Assembly (NCBI RefSeq): GCF_000517405.1
Contig: NZ_CP006568.1
Span: 620,001-684,000 of the forward strand
Direction of reading: 5' to 3'
Origin: Candidatus Sodalis pierantonius str. SOPE
GTDB lineage: Bacteria; Pseudomonadota; Gammaproteobacteria; Enterobacterales; Enterobacteriaceae
Length of the DNA stretch: 64,000 nt
A program made the translations under genes and the position numbers. The notes beneath the pieces are model-generated. The model did not search any database. It was given only the letters and a program-made list of their open reading frames with translations, and was not told where the DNA came from. Position 1 is the stretch's first letter, and each line of letters starts with the position of its first letter. This document shows positions 56,059 through 64,000 of the stretch, one piece after another.

Positions 56059-56574
56059 TTAAGCCAAATTCATCTCTTCGCGAACCTGTTTGACCCAGCC
56101 GTCGACGCGTTCGGCGGTAAGCTCGGGCTGGCGGTCCTCATCAATGGCCAGACCAATAAAGTGGTCGTCGTCCGCCAGCCCTTTGGACGCCTCGAAATGA
56201 TAGCCGGCGGTAGGCCAATGGCCGACCAGCGTGGCGCCGTGGGGTTCAATAATGTCCCGCAGGGTGCCCATCGCGTCGCAGAAATACTCCGCGTAATCTT
56301 CCTGATCGCCGCAGCCGAGCAGCGCAACTATCTTGCCGCTGAAATCGACATCTTCCAACGTGGGGAAAAAATCATTCCAGTCGCACTGCGCTTCGCCGTA
56401 ATACCAGGTCGGGATACCCAGCAGCAGCCGGTCGTACTGTTCCAGATCTTCTTTGCTGCTTTTGGCGATGTCAAAAACATCAGCAACATCGGTACCCAGT
56501 TGCTTTTGGATCATCTTGGCAATATTTTCGGTATTGCCGGTATCACTGCCAAAGAAAATGCCTACACTCGCCAT
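56059..56574 (-). CDS. fldA: Flavodoxin 1 (FldA)
   Basis: FldA is an essential FMN electron carrier used by MetH, biotin synthase and IspG/IspH. It has 171 residues from ATG 56574 (E. coli 176), preceded by GAGG; the longer frame to 56619 is not needed. The FMN phosphate loop is GIFFGSDTGNTENIAKMIQ, with flavin-stacking segments GIPTWYYGEAQCDW and LLGCGDQEDYAEYF. Upstream of fur. Intact. Confidence 0.97.
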   Translation of the reverse strand: MASVGIFFGSDTGNTENIAKMIQKQLGTDVADVFDIAKSSKEDLEQYDRLLLGIPTWYYGEAQCDWNDFFPTLEDVDFSGKIVALLGCGDQEDYAEYFCDAMGTLRDIIEPHGATLVGHWPTAGYHFEASKGLADDDHFIGLAIDEDRQPELTAERVDGWVKQVREEMNLA

Positions 56575-56872
56575 GAATATCAAAACCTCATAAAAATTAA
56601 GGGTATGCCCAATCGTCAACCTTAAGCTGATAAGGGCAATGATAGCAGACCCTCACTTAAGGAGATACCTGCCGGCGGGGACTTTTTGCGTCAATTGCGC
56701 CCGCCGTGCCGTGGCCGGCGTGACGTGTACGCCGCAGGTACAAAGGCGCGCCGGCGTGATGCCTGTGCCATAGATGAGCGGCAGGCAGACGCGCGGCCTG
56801 CTTCACGGCCAGCGATCGGTCTGCTTACTGCCTGTGCCACAAATGACGCTCCACTGCCGCGGGACCCCTCCT
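56575..56872. other. fldA-ybfE intergenic region
   Basis: About 300 bp. The side next to fldA is AT-richer and should contain its promoter. The middle is GC-rich and contains two loosely similar segments (GGCAGACGCG... and GGCGCGCCGG...). No gene is visible. Confidence 0.35.
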
Positions 56873-57160
56873 TCAGCCGGCGGGCCGCTGGCGCTCAAGC
56901 TCCACCAGCAGGATAAGTTCGATAAGCTCACTGCGGGAAATATCCCGCTGATCGGCCAGTTTATTCAGCGCATCCACCGCCTGCGCATTGATTTTCAACT
57001 CCACTCGACGCAGCCCGCGCACTTTATCGCGCCGCAGCTGGTTACGCTTATTGATTCTGAGCTGCTCATCCCGAGAAAGAGGACTGGTTTTCGGCCTTCC
57101 CGGGCGGCGTTCATCCGTAAATAAATCCAGCGTAGTGCGGTCCGTTTGTTCTTTTGCCAT
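56873..57160 (-). CDS. ybfE: YbfE, LexA-regulated CopG-like protein
   Basis: This small DNA-binding-like protein has 95 residues (E. coli YbfE 97). The sequence is highly conserved: MAKEQTDRTTLDLFTDERRPGRPKT, then LSRDEQLRINKRNQLRRDKVRG, and a C-terminal ribbon-helix-helix-like part (RVELKINAQAVDALNKLADQ). In E. coli it is in the SOS regulon. I did not find a clear LexA box upstream here. Intact. Confidence 0.93.
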   Translation of the reverse strand: MAKEQTDRTTLDLFTDERRPGRPKTSPLSRDEQLRINKRNQLRRDKVRGLRRVELKINAQAVDALNKLADQRDISRSELIELILLVELERQRPAG

Positions 57161-57341
57161 AGTTGATGAAGGGAATATGCAACCGTAAGCGCCGGGGTCG
57201 CCGGCGGCTGGCCTGAGCCCTGGCCGGCGTCCTCCGTAGCGTTAGTTTCACTGGTCCCTGGAGGTAGCCGGCATCCAAAAACCCGTCATCTTACCCCAGT
57301 GAAGCGGGTGGCGACAATGGCTAACAACTGCCGCGTCCGGC

Positions 57342-58108
57342 TTATGCTTCCGTCAGAAAACGCGCGACGGCGCGCACTACCGCCTCCGGTTTTTCGGCAT
57401 GCACCCAATGGCCGGCGCCGGCCACCACATGGGCGCGGGCGCGGGGAAATTGCTGGCGGAGAGTCTCGTGGTAGCGGTCATCCAGATAGGGGGAATTACC
57501 GCCGCGGATAAACAGTATCGGCCCCGGCCAAGGGGGCAGTGTTCGCCAGCCGATAATGTCGGCGTAATTATGCTGGATGCTGTCAAGAGCGAAACGCCAT
57601 TGTCCCTGATCAAACGATTTCAGTAGAAACTGAATGGTGCCCGGATCGTCAATATCCTGTTCCATCAGCCGCGCGGCGTCGCTGCGCTGCGTTATCCCAG
57701 CCTCGCTGACGCGCGCCAGGGCGGCGAAAATGGCGTCATGGCGGCGGACCTGATAGGCCACCGGCGCCATATCGATCACCACCGCCGGCGCAATGCGCGC
57801 CGGCGCCAGCGCGCAAAGCGTCATTGCCACCTTGCCGCCCATCGAATGACCGATGACGATACAGCACTCAATAAGCAGCGCGTCCAGTAACGCCAGCACA
57901 TCCCACGCCATTTCGTCATAGCCCATGGTGGGGGCGCGGGGGACAGGCCGTGGTTGCGCAAATCAATTTGCAGCGTGCGATGATTTTCACCCAGGGGACG
58001 GGCCAGTACGCCCAAATTATCCAGACTGCCGAACAAACCGTGGATCAGCACCACCGGCAGACCCTGTTCCGGCTGGCGCGCCGCCTGCAGCCGATAGTTC
58101 AATTTCAT
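57342..58108 (-). pseudogene. ybfF: YbfF esterase, frameshift
   Basis: YbfF is an alpha/beta hydrolase with acyl-CoA esterase activity. From ATG 58108 the first part is normal (LPVVLIHGLFGSLDNLGVLARPLGE). After LRNHGLSP, near 57930, one base is missing in a C-rich stretch, and the frame ends in 95 residues. The other frame carries the rest: MGYDEMAWDVLALLD, the nucleophile elbow VIGHSMGGKVAMT and the His in GAGHWVHAEKP. Full length would be about 255 residues (E. coli 254). Divergent from seqA as in E. coli. Probably dead. Confidence 0.9.
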
Positions 58109-58319
58109 AGCGCTCCTTTTGCTGCGGATAAAAGCTATAGCCTAGCATGAGTTTGGCGCCGCCAACGCCGCAATGGGAAAAAAAGGTGGGTGCGCGGGCG
58201 GGCCGATCGCCCGGGCAGATTCTGACTTTTTCACCGCAACGGCGGTTGGTGCTGTTCGTTGCCCGGGTTTAACTTGTATAATCGGGGCGATTGATTTATG
58301 TGGAAATTAACGGATTACA

Positions 58320-58874
58320 ATGAAAACTATTGAAGTCGATGAAGATCTTTATCGCTATATTGCCGGCCATACGCAGCACATTGGCGAAAGTGCCTCTGAT
58401 ATTCTGCGCCGTATGTTGAAGTTCACCCCCGGCGTTGACCAAGCGTCAACTCCCGCACCGGCGGTGACTTCTGGGGCAAAAGCCTCAGAAAAATCGGAAT
58501 CTGTTCGTCCACTGCCCGAGAGGGTTCGCGCAATGCGTGAATTATTGCTCTCAGACGACTATGCTTTGCAACGCAAGATAGTGGATCGTTTCATGCTGGT
58601 GTTGACCACCCTGTACACCTTGTCGCCGCAGGCCTTCGCCGCGTCTACCGAAACACTGCACGGCCGTACCCGCACGTATTTTGCCGGCGACAGGCAAACG
58701 CTGCTGCAAAGCGGCCACCAGACCAAACCCAAACAGGTGCCCGGTACGCCTTATTGGGTCATTACCAATACCAATAGCGACCGCAAACGGAGCATGATTG
58801 AACATATTATGCTGGCGATGCAGTTCCCAACGGAGCTGATAGAAAAAGTTTGCGGCACTCTTAAATTTAATTGA
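58320..58874 (+). CDS. seqA: SeqA, negative modulator of replication initiation
   Basis: SeqA binds hemimethylated GATC sites and sequesters oriC after initiation. It has 184 residues (E. coli 181). The N-terminal multimerisation part (MKTIEVDEDLYRYIAGHTQHIGESASDILRRML) and C-terminal DNA-binding part (RTRTYFAGDRQTLLQSGHQTKPKQVPGTPYWVITNTN) are complete. First gene of the seqA-pgm operon. Its retention implies that the housekeeping Dam is also kept elsewhere. Confidence 0.97.
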   Translation: MKTIEVDEDLYRYIAGHTQHIGESASDILRRMLKFTPGVDQASTPAPAVTSGAKASEKSESVRPLPERVRAMRELLLSDDYALQRKIVDRFMLVLTTLYTLSPQAFAASTETLHGRTRTYFAGDRQTLLQSGHQTKPKQVPGTPYWVITNTNSDRKRSMIEHIMLAMQFPTELIEKVCGTLKFN

Positions 58875-58894
58875 CTAGCAACGGAGAAGTGCCG

Positions 58895-60539
58895 ATGGCC
58901 AATCACCCCCGCGCCGGGCAGCCCGCTCGCCAGAGTGATTTAATCAATGTGGCACAATTAACGTCGCAATATTATGTATTGCGGGCCTGAGCCGGGCAAC
59001 AGCGCCCAGGCGGTAAAGTTTGGCACCTCGGGACATCGCGGCAGCGCCGGGCGCCATAGCTTCAACGAAGCCCACATTCTGGCCATTAGTCAGGCTATCG
59101 TCGAAGAGCGCGCCAAGCAGGGTATCAAGGGGCCTTGCTACGTGGGTAAAGATACCCATGCGCTCTCCGAACTGGCGTTTATCTCGGTGCTGGAAGTGCT
59201 GACCGCCAACGGCGTGAACGTGATTGTGCAGGCGGATAATGGCTATACGCCGACGCCGTCGATTTCCAATGCCATCCTGAGCCACAATCGCGGCGGCGGC
59301 GCGCAGGCCGACGTCATTGTTATCACGCCTTCCCATAATCCGCCAGAGGATGGCGGTATCAAATACAATCCGCCCAACGGCGGGCCGGCCGACACTAATG
59401 TCACTCGGGTTATAGAAGAGCGCGCCAATGCGCTTTTGGCGGATAATCTGCACGACGTCAAACGCCTGACGCTCGACAAAGCCTGGCAAAGTGGTCATAT
59501 CCACGCCAAGGATCTGGTGCAGCCCTATGTTGAGGGATTGGCCAGCGTGGTGGATATGCCGGCCATTCAACGCGCCGGGCTGAAGTTGGGCGTCGATCCG
59601 CTGGGCGGCTCCAGCATCGCCTATTGGCAGCGCATTGCCGAGCACTACCGGCTGGATTTGACGTTGGTCAATGAAGAGATCGACCAGACGTTCCGCTTTA
59701 TGCATCTCGCTCATGACGGCATCGTTCGCATGGACTGTTCGTCGGAATCGGCGATGGCGGGGCTGTTGGCGCTACGCGATAAATTCGATTTGGCCTTCGC
59801 CAACGATCCGGACTATGACCGGCACGGTATTGTCACCCCGGCGGGCTTGATGAATCCGAACCATTACCTGGCGGCGGCGATCAACTATCTGTTTCAGCAC
59901 CGCCCTCAATGGGGCGATGAGGTGGGCGTGGGTAAGACGTTGGTGTCTAGCGCCATGATTGACCGGGTGGTTGACAGTCTCGGCCGCCGGCTGGTGGAAG
60001 TGCCGGTAGGCTTCAAGTGGTTTGTGGATGGCCTGTTTGACGGCAGCCTGGGTTTCGGCGGCGAAGAGAGCGCCGGGGCGTCATTTTTGTGTTTTGACCG
60101 TCAGCCCTGGTCCACCGACAAAGACGGGATCATCATGTGCCTGCTGGCGGCGGAAATTACCGCCGTGACCGGCAAAAATCCCCAGCAGCATTATGATGAA
60201 CTGGCGAAGCGCTTTGGCGCGCCCAGCTACAACCGCATTCAGGCGCCGGCCACCCACGCGCAGAAAGCGGTTTTGTCCAAGCTCTCTCCCGAGCAGGTCA
60301 GCGCCAGCACGCTGGCGTGCGATGCGATCACCGCGCGCTTGACGGCGGCGCCGGGCAATGGCGCGTCCATTGGCGGGCTGAAGGTAATGACGCAAAACGG
60401 CTGGTTCGCGGCCCGTCCTTCCGGCACGGAAGAAGCCTACAAGATCTATTGCGAAAGTTTCCTCGGCGCAGAGCACCGCCAACAGATCGAGAAAGAGGCG
60501 GTGGATATCGTGAGCGACGTGCTGGCAGGGGCGAAATAA
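58895..60539 (+). pseudogene. pgm: Phosphoglucomutase (Pgm), frameshift near the N-terminus
   Basis: Pgm interconverts glucose-1- and glucose-6-phosphate. From ATG 58895 (MANHPRAGQPARQSDLINVAQLTSQYYV) the frame hits TGA after about 31 codons, because a G run near 58983 has one extra G. The conserved frame continues from PEPGNSAQAVKFGTSGHRG to 60539. The catalytic Ser (TPSHNPPEDGG), the metal loop (NDPDYDRHG), sugar-binding GGEESAGAS and phosphate site RPSGTEEAYK are all present. An ATG at 58974 is in the downstream frame and could give a protein lacking about 27 residues. Hence possibly leaky rather than null. Confidence 0.85.
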
Positions 60540-60860
60540 CCCCCCCACCCCGCGGCGGCGGGTCTTGGCTAATGGGGCGTTCAGCGAACCCAACGGCGAT
60601 GATCGCGCAAAGCGAATGCGGTTCGCGAACTCGGCCGGCGTAAATATTGCCCGCTCAGGCGTGCAGCAAACCAAGCGGGCACGCTTCGCGACCTCGATAA
60701 GGTACTCACCACCCGGCCATCCTCCGATGGCCGTTTTTTTTGGCTGCGGTTAACCCGTCCCGGCGGGGGGGGGGCGCCGGCAATATGTTATTGCCCGCCA
60801 GCGGAAACGGTGAAATTTGGCTACGCTTTGCCTACCCAAAACTCTCCGCAGGAGCCGAGC
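60540..60860. other. Intergenic region downstream of pgm, no gene seen
   Basis: About 320 bp. It is GC-rich with C and G homopolymers (eight Gs near 60767). A possible terminator hairpin for pgm is at about 60715-60740 (GGCCATCCTCCGATGGCCGTTTTTTTTGG): GGCCATC and GATGGCC form a stem followed by a T run. No gene visible. Confidence 0.5.
60713..60740 (+). terminator. Rho-independent terminator-like hairpin
   Basis: GGCCATC, a short loop, then GATGGCC, followed by GTTTTTTTT. This has the stem and T run of an intrinsic terminator on the + strand, between pgm and the ybgA-like gene. It would end the seqA-pgm transcript. Confidence 0.7.
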
Positions 60861-61637
60861 ATGAGCAGTAAGATCCCCGTCGGTATTAGCGCCTGTCTGA
60901 TGGGTGAAAAGGTCCGCTTTGACGGCGGCCATAAACGCCTGACGTTTGCTATGGATGACATGGTCTCGTTTGTCGCCTTCACCGCCATCTGCCCCGAAAT
61001 GGCTATCGGTCTGCCGGCGCCGCATCCGGCGTTAAAGCTGGTAAAAAATCCCAACGACCACATCGCGTTGCGCATCAGCAAAGAGACGAGCCCTGTGGAT
61101 TACACCGCCAGCATGGAGGCATTCGCGCGCCAACGGGTGCGTCAACTCGCCGATCTCTGCGGCTACATCGTCTGCGCCAAATCGCCGAGCTGCGGTATGG
61201 CGCGGGTGCGGGTATATGAAGCTCAGGGGGTGCAGAAAACCGGCGTGGGCCTGTACACCCGGATATTACAGGAGCAAATGCCCTGGCTGCCGGTAGAAGA
61301 GGACGGCCGGTTACAGGATGTACAATTGCGTGAGAACTTCGTGGCGCGCATATTCACCCTGTGGGAATTCAACCAGTTGCTGCGCCATCCGGCAACCCGC
61401 TGCAACCATACGAATGTGCTGATGCATGCGCAGGGATATTTTTACCGTTACCTCACCCGCGCGCAGCGCAGTGAACTCACCGGCTTGATTGACAGCTATC
61501 GCCAGGGGTTGCAGTCGTTGCTGGCGCCCATCACGCTGCTGAAACATTATATGGCCGAATATCCTAATGCCTGGCTCGCGCAGCAGCGCTATTTTGAACC
61601 CTATCCCGAAGCGCTGCGGCTGCGTTACGGACATTAA
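60861..61637 (+). CDS. ybgA: YbgA-like protein (DUF523 + DUF1722), internal deletion likely
   Basis: The protein has an N-terminal DUF523 domain (IPVGISACLMGEKVRFDGGHKR, CAKSPSCGMARVRVY), related to 2-thiouracil desulfidase, and a C-terminal DUF1722/YbgA domain. ATG 60861 has AGGAG upstream. At 258 residues it is shorter than the roughly 320 usual for this fusion. The join LWEFNQLLRHPATRCNHTNVLM near 61385 skips about 60 residues that normally lie between these blocks. The frame is kept. It precedes phrB as in other enterobacteria. Possibly an early pseudogene. Confidence 0.8.
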   Translation: MSSKIPVGISACLMGEKVRFDGGHKRLTFAMDDMVSFVAFTAICPEMAIGLPAPHPALKLVKNPNDHIALRISKETSPVDYTASMEAFARQRVRQLADLCGYIVCAKSPSCGMARVRVYEAQGVQKTGVGLYTRILQEQMPWLPVEEDGRLQDVQLRENFVARIFTLWEFNQLLRHPATRCNHTNVLMHAQGYFYRYLTRAQRSELTGLIDSYRQGLQSLLAPITLLKHYMAEYPNAWLAQQRYFEPYPEALRLRYGH

Positions 61638-61652
61638 CCCTACGGAAGTGTT

Positions 61653-63095
<1,443 letters not shown>

Positions 63096-63108
63096 GAGAG
63101 GCGAATCG

Positions 63109-63852
63109 ATGCGCAATACCGAGCTTGAAAAACTGATTAATCAAAAACTTAATAGCAGAGCGCTGGAGGATTATGCCCCCAACGGCCTACAGGTGGAGGG
63201 CCGCCAGGAAGTAAAACGCATCGTCACCGGCGTCACCGCCTGTCAGGCGCTGCTGGATAGCGCTCTGGCGCACGGCGCCGACGCGGTCATGGTCCACCAC
63301 GGCTATTTCTGGAAAAACGAGTCACCGGTGGTTAGCGGTATGAAACGCCGGCGGCTGAAAACCTTACTGGCTAACGATATCAATTTGTACGCCTGGCATT
63401 TGCCGCTGGATGCCCACGCTGAATTGGGCAATAACGCGCAGCTGGCGGCGGCGCTGGACATTCGGGTGACCGGCAGTCTGGAACCGCTGCTGCCGTATGG
63501 GGAGTTCGCGACGCCCCTTAGCGGTGAAGCGCTGCGCCTGCGCCTTGAACAGACGCTAGGACGCAGCGTCCTGCACTGCGGCGACGGCGGGCCGGCGCAG
63601 ATAAAGCGATTGGCCTGGTGTAGCGGCGGCGGTCAGGGATTTATCGAGATGGCGGCGCAGGCGGGGATGGACGCGTTCATTACCGGCGAGGTATCCGAGC
63701 AGACCATCCATATCGCTCGTGAAGAGGGGCTGCATTTTTATGCCGCCGGCCACCACGCCACCGAACGCGGCGGGGTCCGCGCGCTTGGGGAGTGGCTGGC
63801 CCAACAGTATGATTTTGATGTCACTTTTATCGACATTCCCAACCCTGTGTAA
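63109..63852 (+). CDS. ybgI: YbgI, Nif3-family metal-binding protein
   Basis: YbgI forms a hexameric ring with a dinuclear metal site and is classed as a radiation-resistance or GTP cyclohydrolase type 2-like protein. It has 247 residues, as in E. coli. Metal ligands are seen in VMVHHGYFW, WHLPLDAH and GHHATERGGV. GAGGCGA precedes ATG 63109, 13 bp after phrB, suggesting co-transcription. Intact. Confidence 0.95.
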   Translation: MRNTELEKLINQKLNSRALEDYAPNGLQVEGRQEVKRIVTGVTACQALLDSALAHGADAVMVHHGYFWKNESPVVSGMKRRRLKTLLANDINLYAWHLPLDAHAELGNNAQLAAALDIRVTGSLEPLLPYGEFATPLSGEALRLRLEQTLGRSVLHCGDGGPAQIKRLAWCSGGGQGFIEMAAQAGMDAFITGEVSEQTIHIAREEGLHFYAAGHHATERGGVRALGEWLAQQYDFDVTFIDIPNPV

Positions 63853-63965
63853 CGGCGTAACCCGACCATTCTCCCATTGACAGCGCTGCCCGGGATGCGC
63901 ATGCTCATTAACTATTAATGAGCAAGGCTATGAATTCGGCATAGGCTGGTTTCCAGGAGGCGGGG

Positions 63966-64000
63966 TTGCAACGGGCGCGATGTTATTTGTTGGGAGAACG
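63966..64000 (+). CDS. pxpB: 5-oxoprolinase subunit PxpB, first codons only
   Basis: The last 35 bases encode the start of PxpB (YbgJ): LQRARCYLLGER, with the first codon TTG read as Met. AGGAGG lies 5 bp upstream, supporting this start. In E. coli ybgI is followed by pxpB-pxpC-pxpA, which convert 5-oxoproline to glutamate. The rest is outside the window, so its integrity is unknown. Confidence 0.75.
   Translation, partial: MQRARCYLLGE

Noticed and set aside
57161..57341. LexA box upstream of ybfE
   Set aside because: I looked for CTG-N10-CAG near the ybfE start and found no convincing match.

Overview
The window looks like a chromosomal segment of a Sodalis-type enterobacterium (Enterobacterales) at an early stage of host-associated genome decay. 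This is an inference from three things seen here. First, the gene blocks follow Escherichia coli/Serratia order: exbDB|metC-yghB-dkgA, ftsP-plsC-parC-ygiN, metT-like tRNA cluster-asnB-nagCAB|nagE-glnS, fur-fldA-ybfE-ybfF|seqA-pgm, ybgA-phrB-ybgI-pxpB. Second, many genes carry a single fresh lesion while the rest of the frame is still well conserved. Third, near-identical IS256-, IS21- and IS5-family elements are present in several copies, a mix I recall being described for the weevil Sodalis symbiont; I could not check this.

Layout. 1-5.6 kb: an O-methyltransferase tail and a branched-chain amino acid (liv) ABC transporter operon in which four of five genes are broken. 6.3-7.7 kb: a YifK-type amino acid permease. 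8.5-12.5 kb: an IS256 element and a complete IS21 element. 12.6-13.5 kb: an alpha/beta hydrolase. 14.1-16.8 kb: a cyclic-di-GMP phosphodiesterase gene split by two IS5 copies and missing its middle. 17.4-19.0 kb: an intact convergent LuxR/LuxI quorum-sensing pair with an esa/lux-box-like palindrome upstream of luxI. 19.4-24.2 kb: yghA split by an IS256 copy with a perfect 8-bp target duplication, then a decayed IS21 copy. 24.6-36.9 kb: the exbDB/metC, ftsP/plsC/parC and methionine-salvage (mtnK|mtnA) blocks, with exbB, metC, dkgA, ftsP, mtnK and mtnA broken. 36.9-42.7 kb: an accessory island with an orphan phage-type DNA adenine methyltransferase, a nested IS21/IS256 remnant, a third IS5 and a broken Rpn-family nuclease gene.

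43.1-43.7 kb holds a tRNA operon (Met, Leu, Gln, one degenerate Gln, Met, Gln). From 44 to 64 kb the sequence is mostly core genes: asnB, the N-acetylglucosamine regulon nagC-nagA-nagB with divergent nagE, glnS, fur, fldA, ybfE, seqA, phrB, ybgI and the first codons of pxpB. ybfF and pgm are frameshifted and a YbgA-like gene has an internal deletion. An unrecognised Pro/Ser-rich frameshifted gene lies between glnS and fur.

Functionally, the core replication, topology, translation and iron/redox genes (parC, seqA, glnS, fur, fldA) and N-acetylglucosamine use look intact. Branched-chain amino acid import, methionine salvage, cystathionine beta-lyase and some envelope functions look lost or impaired. 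The quorum-sensing pair stands out as preserved. Several lesions are single-base changes in G or C runs, so both true decay and assembly error should be kept in mind until read-level checks are made.
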